Positions 14,574 to 21,692 of a DNA stretch of 22,446 nucleotides are shown piece by piece (position 1 is the first letter of the stretch; each line of letters begins with the position of its first letter). The notes beneath the pieces were generated by a model. The model had not been told where the DNA came from. It searched no databases and was given only the letters and a program-made list of their open reading frames with translations. The stretch is from Castellaniella sp. UBA6218. Lineage in GTDB: Bacteria; Pseudomonadota; Gammaproteobacteria; Burkholderiales; Burkholderiaceae_B. The stretch is taken from positions 1 through 22,446 of the forward strand of contig DISE01000062.1 in assembly GCA_002421865.1 (NCBI GenBank), in the 5' to 3' direction. Made by a program: the position numbers and the translations under genes.

Positions 14574-16378
14574 GAATCGGATTTTGGGGGCTCCAGGGGC
14601 AAGTCCAGCACAACCAGGGCGCCCTGACGCCCATCCGCGCGACGGTCGAGATGAATCCGCCCTCGCAGGGACAGCATGATCCGCTGTGCAATCAACAGTC
14701 CCAGGCCCAGGCCATCCCGCCGCGTCGTCCGGAAAGGCACGAAGGGAAAGCGCAAATGCTCCTCCTCGAAGCCCGGCCCGTCGTCGGCAACCTCGATACG
14801 CGCGCCGCCGGGGCTGGCGCTCGCCCGGACCCTGACAAAGCCGGCCCCGGACTGTACCGCATTGCTCAGGATATTGGCCAGCACCTGCTCGAATGCACTG
14901 GAAACAGGATGCTCCGCCAATGCCGCAGGCATCGAGGATTCGATCAACACCCCCTGGCGGCCGGCCTGCAAACGCACCATTCCGATCACCTGCTCGACCA
15001 GCACACCCAGAGCCCGCTTCTCACCAACGGGCGCCGCCTGCCCCGGTCGCACCCATCCACGCAAATTGGCAATGGCCCGATCACATCGCAAGACTTCGTC
15101 CCGGATCCGCTGCAAGACCGGCAGCAAAGCGGAATCTGGCGTCTCGGACCTCAGCCTCCAGGCAGCGGCCTCGGCATATTGCAGAATGGCGGAAAGCGGC
15201 TGCTTCACCTCATGCGCGATCCCCGCGGCCATTTCCTCCAACGAGGCGACCCGGTCCGCACGCGCCAAGGCCTGCTCATAGGCATGGAGCTGTTCATGCG
15301 CCTCGCGCAGACGCCGGCGCTGCCGCCGCGCCACCCGGGCCAGCCAGAGGCTGCTGCCCAGCAGCCATGACGCGCCGGCAGCCAGGCCTGCCAACCATGG
15401 CCAATAATGCGCCAGCAAGCGGCGCGTCTGCGCCCAGATGTCGTGATCGCCGGATACATAGTCGATCCGGCGCAGACGCCGCTCCACGTCGGCGGCCGAA
15501 ATCGGCAAAGACCATCGAGGCAGGTCGGCCGCAGGCGGCTCCTCCAGCAAAACCCGACCCACGGCCGCCGCCAGGGCGTCGGGCACAGTGTCCAGTGCGG
15601 CCAGGGACCAGCCCTGCAAGGTACGTGTGCTGGCCTCGCAAGGCGGCGATCCGCCATCGGAGTCGGTACGGACATCGGTGGTCGCTGGCTGGAGCAGGCG
15701 CAAGGAGCCGCCGTCGAGGCGCCCGGCATCGCGCAGCTCTTCATACAGGCACAAGGGGACGATCGCGGCATCGACCTGACCCGCCAGCAACAGCAGCAGA
15801 GGACGTTCCGCCGGAAAACCGGAAAAAACCGGTACATAGTCCCGGCCCGGCGCCAGTCCTTCGCGGTCCAGCAACTCGACCCCCAGCAGATACCCGCCCA
15901 GGGCCTGCGGATCCACGGCGCCGACCCGAAGGCCACGCAACCCGGCAAGACTGGTGGGTCCCGCTTCACGCGTCCAGATCGCCGAACCGATCTGCTCCAG
16001 AAAACGCAGATCCCCCCTGCCCGAAGAACGCAGCGTCGCCAGCCAGCGCACTGACCGGCCGGGATCCAGCGCCCCGAACTGCACCGGATTGGCCAGCAGG
16101 AAATCCAGACTGTCCAGCGCGCCAGGTTGCAAAGCCCTGTCCGGCACGAGGGGAACGAGATCGAAACGCTCGCCAGGAAAACGGCGTTCAAGCCAGTCAC
16201 GCCACCCCGTCCAGGCTTTCAATGCCGTTTCCGGTCCGCGCGGCGCCAGGATACCGACCCGCCAGACGGGCGCCGCCGCCGGGTTCGCCTCGGCAACCGG
16301 CCTCGCCGGAGCGGCGGCGCCGCACAGCCCCAGAACCAGGAACACCGTCCAGCGCCCCAGCTGCTTGATCAGCCGCAC
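14570..16378 (-). CDS. ttrS: TtrS-like sensor histidine kinase with periplasmic PhnD-type binding domain
   Basis: A 602-residue sensor. It has an N-terminal signal or anchor (about 8-25) and a periplasmic solute-binding domain of the PhnD/phosphonate type (about 38-300). This part includes VGILAPRGPE, LDFLLANP and GLRGLRVGAVDPQALGGYL. A transmembrane helix (about 327-347) leads to HisKA with His389 in GIAHEVKQPLSAI and an ATPase domain with N box (ANILSNAV), G1 DDGPGF (532-537) and G2 GLGLG (556-560). This layout is that of TtrS (tetrathionate) and ThsS (thiosulfate) sensors. It starts with GTG at 16378 and lies divergent from a cytochrome/tsdA operon, which makes a sulfur-oxyanion ligand plausible. 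Other small anions remain possible. Confidence 0.82.
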   Translation of the reverse strand: MRLIKQLGRWTVFLVLGLCGAAAPARPVAEANPAAAPVWRVGILAPRGPETALKAWTGWRDWLERRFPGERFDLVPLVPDRALQPGALDSLDFLLANPVQFGALDPGRSVRWLATLRSSGRGDLRFLEQIGSAIWTREAGPTSLAGLRGLRVGAVDPQALGGYLLGVELLDREGLAPGRDYVPVFSGFPAERPLLLLLAGQVDAAIVPLCLYEELRDAGRLDGGSLRLLQPATTDVRTDSDGGSPPCEASTRTLQGWSLAALDTVPDALAAAVGRVLLEEPPAADLPRWSLPISAADVERRLRRIDYVSGDHDIWAQTRRLLAHYWPWLAGLAAGASWLLGSSLWLARVARRQRRRLREAHEQLHAYEQALARADRVASLEEMAAGIAHEVKQPLSAILQYAEAAAWRLRSETPDSALLPVLQRIRDEVLRCDRAIANLRGWVRPGQAAPVGEKRALGVLVEQVIGMVRLQAGRQGVLIESSMPAALAEHPVSSAFEQVLANILSNAVQSGAGFVRVRASASPGGARIEVADDGPGFEEEHLRFPFVPFRTTRRDGLGLGLLIAQRIMLSLRGRIHLDRRADGRQGALVVLDLPLEPPKSDS

Positions 16379-16381
16379 GAT

Positions 16382-16430
16382 TTGCCCGACATCAAATAAT
16401 CCCTATGCACAGTACGGTTTTCCACATAGT
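16382..16430. promoter_or_regulatory. Divergent regulatory region: FNR-like half-palindrome and a CTATG/CATAG inverted repeat
   Basis: Within the 143-base gap between ttrS and the cytochrome gene, TTGCC-CGAC-ATCAA at 16382-16395 matches eight of ten positions of an FNR box. It lies only four bases upstream of the ttrS GTG. CTATG (16403-16407) and CATAG (16425-16429) form an inverted repeat with a 17-base spacer and could be an operator for the TtrR-like regulator. Both are candidates only. Confidence 0.3.
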
Positions 16431-16521
16431 GCGGCGCCATGCCCAGGCCGCACAATCAAACCACGAACGATCACCTCCGGACCGCCGGGCAACCGCAGCA
16501 CGATCCGGGAAGGAACCCCCA

Positions 16522-17892
16522 ATGTCCAACAGACGCATGACAAACACACGCAAGCTGCTCCTGGGCGTCGGCTCGGCGGCGATCCTGGCCGCGGCCGCCA
16601 CCTGGGGGCTGGCCCTGCAACTCCAGCCCGAGCCGCCGGCGAACCCCGGCACGGCCCCAGACGACCCGGAGCTGATCCGCCACGGCGAGTATATTGCCAG
16701 AACGGCGGACTGCATCGCGTGCCACACGGCCCCCGGCGGCCAGCCCTTCGCAGGGGGCCTGGCCATGCAGACCCCGGTCGGCGCGATCTATTCGACCAAC
16801 ATCACGCCCGATGCCGGCACCGGCATCGGATCCTACGATTACCCCGCATTCCGAAATGCGGTCAAGTTCGGGATCCGGCATGACGGTGCGACGCTTTATC
16901 CCGCCATGCCCTATCCGTCCTACGCCATCATGCCGGACGCGGATCTGTATGCTCTGTACGCCTACTTCATGCGGGCCGTGGAGCCGCAACAGCAGAAAAA
17001 TGCGTCCCCGACCATCCCCTGGCCGCTGAGCATGCGCTGGCCACTGGTCTGGTGGCGTGCCCTGTTCGCGCCCGAACGGCCGTTCCAGCCGGACCCGGGC
17101 ATGGACGACCTCCTGAACAGGGGCAAGTATCTGGTGGAGGGTCCCGGACATTGCGGCGCCTGCCACACCCCCCGTGGCGTAGGTTTCCAGGAGACGGCCC
17201 TGAGCCTGGAGGACGGCAACACTTTCCTGTCGGGCGCGCTGATAGACGGCTGGCGCGCCAAAAGCCTGCGCGGCGAGGCGCAAGGGCTGGACTCCTGGAC
17301 CCGCGAAGAGATCGTGGACTTCCTGGCCTCCGGACGTACCGCTCAGGTCGCCGCTTTCGGCGCAATGGCGGACGTGGTCAGCCACAGCACACGGTATATG
17401 ACGCCCGGCGATCTGGACGCCATCGCCGCTTACCTGAAGCGGTTGCCGCCCGCGCCCGGAAAGCCGGCCGCCTTCCCGGCAAAGCAGGACACTCTGACCG
17501 ATGCCCTGCTGGAAGGCACCGCCCGCACGCGCGGCGCCTTGCTGTACAGAGAGCATTGCATGGCCTGCCACCGCCCCGACGGAAAAGGCGTGCCGCGCAT
17601 CTTCCCCGCGCTGGACGGCAATTCGGCGATCTTCGCCCAGAATCCGCAATCCTCCATTCAGATCACGCTGGAAGGCGGCCGCATGCCGCTGAATCCCGAC
17701 ACGGACATCATGGCATTCGCCATGCCCGGATTCAGTCATCTGCCCGATCGGGACTTGAGCGAGATTCTGAGCTTCATCCGCGGCGGCTGGACCAACCAGG
17801 CCCCTGCTGTCACACCCGACGATATCCGCCAGATACGGACCTTCCTGAACACCAAAACCCCCAATATCCAGACAGGAGATCGCCATGAATAG
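16522..17892 (+). CDS. Triheme cytochrome c, membrane-anchored or periplasmic
   Basis: A 456-residue c-type cytochrome with three CxxCH heme sites: CIACH (64-68), CGACH (211-215) and CMACH (346-350). This three-domain layout is that of the cytochrome subunits of alcohol and gluconate dehydrogenases, which pass electrons between a periplasmic enzyme and the quinone pool. The N terminus has a positively charged segment and a hydrophobic helix (about 11-33) that is either a signal peptide or an uncleaved anchor. The start at 16522 is chosen for its AAGGAA ribosome site; in-frame codons continue up to 16405 but look non-coding. No dehydrogenase subunit is nearby. The gene instead overlaps tsdA by eight bases, so it probably acts as the redox partner of TsdA, analogous to TsdB. 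Confidence 0.85.
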   Translation: MSNRRMTNTRKLLLGVGSAAILAAAATWGLALQLQPEPPANPGTAPDDPELIRHGEYIARTADCIACHTAPGGQPFAGGLAMQTPVGAIYSTNITPDAGTGIGSYDYPAFRNAVKFGIRHDGATLYPAMPYPSYAIMPDADLYALYAYFMRAVEPQQQKNASPTIPWPLSMRWPLVWWRALFAPERPFQPDPGMDDLLNRGKYLVEGPGHCGACHTPRGVGFQETALSLEDGNTFLSGALIDGWRAKSLRGEAQGLDSWTREEIVDFLASGRTAQVAAFGAMADVVSHSTRYMTPGDLDAIAAYLKRLPPAPGKPAAFPAKQDTLTDALLEGTARTRGALLYREHCMACHRPDGKGVPRIFPALDGNSAIFAQNPQSSIQITLEGGRMPLNPDTDIMAFAMPGFSHLPDRDLSEILSFIRGGWTNQAPAVTPDDIRQIRTFLNTKTPNIQTGDRHE

Positions 17893-18799
17893 CCCCCTCG
17901 CTCCGAAACGGGCGATGCGCCTGATCCTGGCTCTGAGCGTGGGCCTGAGCCTGGGCGCCGAGGCCCTGGCCCAATCGGCCGGTGCGGTCGCGCCCCGGAC
18001 CTATGCGGTCAAAGACAAAAACGGCGCGCCCCTGCCGGCCTACACGATCCCGGATGACGCCTCGATCTTCGAGCGCCCCGATGCGGAGGCCGTTTTTTAT
18101 GGGCAGCGGCTGCTGAACGAAACGCAGCGACTGCTTCCCGACCATGTGGGCGCCGCCATGAACTGCAACAGTTGTCATGTGATGCAAGGCAAGAAGCCGC
18201 TGGGCGCCCCTTTCATCAACACCTACAACAGCTTCCCCCAGTTCAACCCGCGCGCCGAGCGTGAGATGACGCTGGAGGAACGCATCAACGGCTGCATGAT
18301 CCGTTCGATGAACGGCAAGAAGCTGCCTGTGGACTCGCGGGAAATGCGGGCCATGGTTGCCTACATGAAATGGCTGGCACAGGACGTGCCGCACGGCGCC
18401 CGGGTGCAAATCAAGAACGCCAGCCCCTTCGACACGAGCCTCGTGCCCGATCCGGTCAGAGGCCGCGCCCTTTATGCACAGCAGTGCGCATCCTGCCACG
18501 GCGCCGACGGGGAAGGCCTCAAGGACGCACGGGGACACATCGTCTTCCCGCCGCTCTGGGGCGACGAGTCCTTCAATATCGGAGCCGGACTGGCGCGGAC
18601 CTACAAGGCGGCGGCATTCATCCACGACAATATGCCCATGGGCGTCCATACGGACGGCGCCTGGGGCGAAGGCCGTACGCTGAGCCAGCAGGACGCCGTG
18701 GACATCGCGGAATTCTTTACCCACATGCCGCGCCCGGATTTCCCGCTGAAGGACAAAGACTGGCCCTCGGGCAAGAAGCCGAAAGACGCGCGCTATTGA
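17885..18799 (+). CDS. tsdA: TsdA-type diheme thiosulfate dehydrogenase / tetrathionate reductase
   Basis: A 304-residue periplasmic diheme cytochrome c with a signal peptide (about 1-30, cleavage near ALAQ). Heme sites are CNSCH (94-98) and CASCH (201-205). The stretch ERINGCMIRSMNGKKLP holds Cys137, matching the unusual Cys axial ligand of heme 1 that marks TsdA enzymes. NMPMG (249-253) offers Met ligands for heme 2. TsdA interconverts thiosulfate and tetrathionate; the preferred direction differs between species and cannot be read from sequence. AGGAG stands seven bases before the ATG, and the gene overlaps the triheme cytochrome gene. A divergent TtrS-like sensor supports a tetrathionate or thiosulfate role. 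Family assignment is strong, physiological direction open. Confidence 0.86.
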   Translation: MNSPLAPKRAMRLILALSVGLSLGAEALAQSAGAVAPRTYAVKDKNGAPLPAYTIPDDASIFERPDAEAVFYGQRLLNETQRLLPDHVGAAMNCNSCHVMQGKKPLGAPFINTYNSFPQFNPRAEREMTLEERINGCMIRSMNGKKLPVDSREMRAMVAYMKWLAQDVPHGARVQIKNASPFDTSLVPDPVRGRALYAQQCASCHGADGEGLKDARGHIVFPPLWGDESFNIGAGLARTYKAAAFIHDNMPMGVHTDGAWGEGRTLSQQDAVDIAEFFTHMPRPDFPLKDKDWPSGKKPKDARY

Positions 18800-18871
18800 C
18801 GCAGGCGGACGGGCGGCTGGTTTCTGATTGAGGCAGCCCCCCACGTCGCGGCTTGCAGGCCGCTCCGATTC

Positions 18872-18913
18872 GGCAGGCACACAATGATCCACAGGGGTCA
18901 TTGTGTGCCTGCC
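18872..18913. terminator. Perfect 19-bp hairpin between convergent tsdA and dnr
   Basis: The arms 18872-18890 and 18895-18913 pair over all 19 positions (one G-U wobble) around an ACAG loop. The right arm ends directly against the stop codon of the minus-strand regulator. The position, between two convergent genes, suggests a two-way transcription stop. No T run follows on either strand, so it may rather be an mRNA 3'-end stabiliser or a dispersed palindromic repeat. A smaller stem (GCGGC/GCCGC) lies just to the left near 18848-18863. Confidence 0.6.
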
Positions 18914-19573
18914 TCATCCCTTGTAGGCCCTCAGTCCGTCGGGATCCAGGACGGTGTATTCGCGGCCCCGGACGCGGATCAGGCCACGGTCGCTCAGGTC
19001 GCGCAGGATGCGGGAGAAATGCTCCGGTGTCAGGTTCAGGCGTGAAGCGACGACAGCCTTGCTGATCTCGATGCGAAAAGGCTGGCCGACCTCGCCACGC
19101 CATTCGCGCAGCAGATAGGCGATCAGGCGCTGGGCGCCGGTGTGCAGGGTGTAGGCCTCGACGTCGCCCATCAGGCTGTACAGGCGCCGGCTCAGGCCCG
19201 CCAGCATCTTGCGCGCCACACCGGGGTTGCGGTCGAGCTGGTCGAACAGCGCGTCGCGCCCCACATGCAGCAACAGGGTGTCGCGCAGGGCTTCGGCGGT
19301 GACGATGTAGTCCTGTCCCATGAACATCAGCGCCTCGCCGAAACCGTCGCCCGGACCGATCAGGCGCACCACGCGCTCCACCCCGGAATTCGAGACGAAC
19401 AGAAGCTTCACCTGGCCGTAGACCACCACATGGAATCCCAGGCACGGATCCCCGCGCCGGAAAATGATGTCCCCGCGCACGGCGCTGATCTCGCTGGTCC
19501 CCCGGGCGATGGGGTCCAGATCCTGCGGCGGCAGTTCGTTGAACAGCGGCACCTGGGACAACAGATCGCGCAT
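18914..19573 (-). CDS. dnr: CRP/FNR-family regulator, DNR-type (no N-terminal Fe-S cysteines)
   Basis: A 219-residue transcription factor. The N-terminal cyclic-nucleotide-binding-like beta barrel includes GDIIFRRGDPCLGFHVVVYG and GPGDGFGEALMF (in pieces, residues 34-85). It is followed by a dimerisation helix and a CRP-type helix-turn-helix. The recognition helix contains E184xxS187R188 in LTPEHFSRIL, the signature that reads TTGA half-sites in FNR, ANR and DNR. Only one cysteine (Cys44) is seen in the sensory part, so an FNR-type [4Fe-4S] oxygen sensor is unlikely. A DNR-type heme/NO sensor, or another ligand, fits better. The ATG at 19573 has a weak ribosome site. Likely targets in this window are the palindromes upstream of ubiU and hemN. 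Confidence 0.82.
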   Translation of the reverse strand: MRDLLSQVPLFNELPPQDLDPIARGTSEISAVRGDIIFRRGDPCLGFHVVVYGQVKLLFVSNSGVERVVRLIGPGDGFGEALMFMGQDYIVTAEALRDTLLLHVGRDALFDQLDRNPGVARKMLAGLSRRLYSLMGDVEAYTLHTGAQRLIAYLLREWRGEVGQPFRIEISKAVVASRLNLTPEHFSRILRDLSDRGLIRVRGREYTVLDPDGLRAYKG

Positions 19574-19623
19574 CCGCGCGTGGCGCGAGCGGTCGTCACC
19601 CCCGCCCCGCGGACGCCACGGAT

Positions 19624-19632
19624 TGATAGAAT
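19624..19632 (+). promoter_or_regulatory. Extended -10 promoter element for ybaN
   Basis: TGATAGAAT matches an extended -10 element (TGn followed by TAGAAT, five of six bases). A start point about seven bases further on, near 19639, would leave a leader of only a few bases before the ybaN ATG at 19643. A lone TTGAT half-site overlaps it at 19623-19627. Confidence 0.35.
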
Positions 19633-19642
19633 CCCCGGTACG

Positions 19643-20053
19643 ATGATCCGCGCCCTCCTGTCCTTCCTGGGTTACGTGTCCCTGGCCCTGGGCGGGCTGG
19701 GCATTTTCCTGCCCCTGCTGCCCACCACTCCGTTCCTGCTGCTGGCGGCCTTCTGCTTCCTGCGCGGCTCGCCGCGCATGCATGCCTGGTTGATGTCCCA
19801 TCGCATCCTCGGTCCGTACATCCGCGACTTTCAGGCGGGGCGCGGCATCCCCTTGCGCAGCAAATGCATCGCCCTGGCCCTGATGTGGCCCTCGCTGGCC
19901 CTGTCGGCCTCGATCATGCCGGTGCCCTGGGCGCGCTGGTTCCTGCTGATCCCGGGCATCGGCGTGACGATCTATCTGTGGCGCCTGCCCACCCGGCCGG
20001 GCGGCGGCGCCGACCGACCGGATCCGCCCCCCGATCAGATCAGCCGGGAATAG
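19643..20053 (+). CDS. ybaN: YbaN family (DUF454) inner-membrane protein
   Basis: A 136-residue membrane protein of the DUF454/YbaN family. The family hallmark LPLLPTTPFLLLAAFCF (residues 23-39) is followed by a short loop with RGSPRMHAWLMSHRILGPYIRDF split across residues 41-63, then two further hydrophobic segments (about 75-92 and 97-113). The function is unknown; genes of this family commonly sit next to hemN and FNR-type regulators in betaproteobacteria. There is no usual ribosome site, and the predicted transcription start is only a few bases upstream, so the mRNA may be nearly leaderless. The 3' end overlaps the convergent hemN gene by 19 bases. Confidence 0.83.
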   Translation: MIRALLSFLGYVSLALGGLGIFLPLLPTTPFLLLAAFCFLRGSPRMHAWLMSHRILGPYIRDFQAGRGIPLRSKCIALALMWPSLALSASIMPVPWARWFLLIPGIGVTIYLWRLPTRPGGGADRPDPPPDQISRE

Positions 20054-21465
20054 GTCGCCACCCGGGGGCGACGCACGTACTGATCGAACACCATCGCCAG
20101 CGCGCGCACGAACACGCGTCCTTTGGGCAGCACCCGCAGCCCGCGCGCGTCCAGTTCCAGCAGGCCGGCATCCGCGTAAGGGCGCAGACGTTCCAGTTCG
20201 TCCGGGAAACAGTCCTCGAAAGCGCGGCCGTGGCGCGCCCGGAAGGCGTCGAAGTCCAGCGGCATGCTGCACATGACGGTCATGATGACCTCGCGGCGCA
20301 AGGCGTCCTCGGGGCTCAGGTCGAAGCCCTTGGCCGTGGGCAGCTCGCCCCGTTCGAGACTGTCACGGTAGGCGTTCAGCGAGTGATGGTTCTGGATGTA
20401 GGCGTCCCCGATCTTGCCGATCGCCGAAATGCCGAAGCCCACCAGGTCGCATTCCGCACGGGTGGTGTAGCCCTGGAAGTTGCGATGCAGGCTCTGATTC
20501 AGGCGCGCCTGGTTGAGCTCGTCGTCGGGCTTGGCAAAATGATCCAGTCCGATATAGACGTAGCCGGCCGCCAGCAGGCGGCGCACCGACATCAGGAAAA
20601 TGCCCATGCGCGTGTCGGCGCTGGGCAGGTCTTCGGCATGGATCAGGCGCTGCGCCTTGAAGCGGTCGGGCAAGTGGGCGTAGTTGTACAGGGCGATGCG
20701 GTCGGGGGACAGCTCGATCAACTGGTCCAGGGTGCGGCTGAAACTGTCCAGCGTCTGCTTGGGCAGGCCGTAGATCAGATCGGCGTTGATGGACTGGAAA
20801 CCGTTGTCCCGGCTGGCCTGCAGGGCCGTGCGCACCATGTCGTAAGGCTGGATGCGGTTGACCGCCGCCTGGACCAGCGGGTCGAAGTCCTGGACCCCGA
20901 AGCTGGTGCGGTTGAAGCCCAGGCCCGCCAGCATGGCCAGGGAAGCGGGCCGGACGGTGCGCGGATCGATTTCCACGCCCAGTTCGGCGTCGGGGGTGAA
21001 CTCGACGTGGCGCCGGATCCGGTCCATCAGCGCGGTCAGTTCATCGGCGCTCAGGAAGGTCGGCGTGCCGCCCCCCAGATGCAGCTGCACCGCGCGGTTG
21101 TGGCGGCCCAGGAGCGGGCCGACCTGGTCCATTTCCCGGTACAGGATGTCCAGATAGTCGGCCGAACGGCTGTGGTCCTGGGTGATGATCTTGTTGCAAG
21201 CGCAGAAGTAGCACAGCGATTCGCAGAACGGCAGGTGCACGTAGATCGACAAGGGCGGCGCCTGTTCGGCGGCCGCCCGGCCCCGCAGACGCTCGATGTA
21301 GGCCGAGGCCGGATAGTCCTGCTGGAAACGGTCGGCCGTCGGATACGAGGTATAGCGCGGGCCGGACTGGTCGAAACGGCGGATCAGCGCCTCGGAAATC
21401 TCCAGGTCGGGAAAGGCGACGGCCTCCGGACCGGAGGCCGCGGCGGGCATTTCTTGAGTGGTCAT
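20035..21465 (-). CDS. hemN: Oxygen-independent coproporphyrinogen III oxidase
   Basis: A 476-residue radical-SAM enzyme that decarboxylates coproporphyrinogen III to protoporphyrinogen IX without oxygen, a step of anaerobic heme synthesis. The cluster motif CxxxCxxC is Cys81, Cys85 and Cys88 in CESLCYFCACN, with the extra Cys90 typical of true HemN. Further hallmarks are RYTSYPTADRF, LHLGGGTPTFL, EIDPRTV, SFGVQDFDPLVQAAVNRIQP (in pieces) and GLDHFAKPDDEL. The length is normal for the family, and the HemW-type shorter form is excluded. AGGAG lies about nine bases before the ATG. A perfect TTGAC-N4-GTCAA palindrome is found about 110 bases upstream. Confidence 0.95.
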   Translation of the reverse strand: MTTQEMPAAASGPEAVAFPDLEISEALIRRFDQSGPRYTSYPTADRFQQDYPASAYIERLRGRAAAEQAPPLSIYVHLPFCESLCYFCACNKIITQDHSRSADYLDILYREMDQVGPLLGRHNRAVQLHLGGGTPTFLSADELTALMDRIRRHVEFTPDAELGVEIDPRTVRPASLAMLAGLGFNRTSFGVQDFDPLVQAAVNRIQPYDMVRTALQASRDNGFQSINADLIYGLPKQTLDSFSRTLDQLIELSPDRIALYNYAHLPDRFKAQRLIHAEDLPSADTRMGIFLMSVRRLLAAGYVYIGLDHFAKPDDELNQARLNQSLHRNFQGYTTRAECDLVGFGISAIGKIGDAYIQNHHSLNAYRDSLERGELPTAKGFDLSPEDALRREVIMTVMCSMPLDFDAFRARHGRAFEDCFPDELERLRPYADAGLLELDARGLRVLPKGRVFVRALAMVFDQYVRRPRVATYSRLI

Positions 21466-21573
21466 GCGGAAAGCTCCTGCGACAAGGCCGCGCCGGAAAC
21501 CGAGGGGTCCGGTGCTTCAGACGGCATTGTTCTACATTTCAACATAGTCTCCGGTAAAAATCGCCCATTCGAC

Positions 21574-21587
21574 TTGACTCAGGTCAA
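21574..21587 (-). promoter_or_regulatory. DNR/FNR-type palindrome upstream of hemN
   Basis: TTGAC-TCAG-GTCAA is a perfect five-base inverted repeat with a four-base spacer, the form bound by DNR, ANR and other FNR relatives. Its centre is 115 bases from the hemN ATG. At strict class II spacing (-41.5) the -10 would be GAGACT, which is poor. TATGTT five bases further on (21546 to 21541) is a better hexamer but places the box at -46.5. The site could also influence the divergent antiporter gene. Confidence 0.55.
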
Positions 21588-21692
21588 GCCGCCGTCTTCG
21601 CGTATCATTGAGGGGTTACGCGCAAGCCCGTACGCGCCGCGCCTCCGGCCGCCTGGAGTCGCGTGCAGCCCGATTCCCGTATCATCCATTCC

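Noticed and set aside
14893..16368. A 491-codon plus-strand open frame opposite ttrS
   Set aside because: The product is Pro/Arg/Ala-rich with no motif, whereas the minus strand gives a complete sensor kinase.
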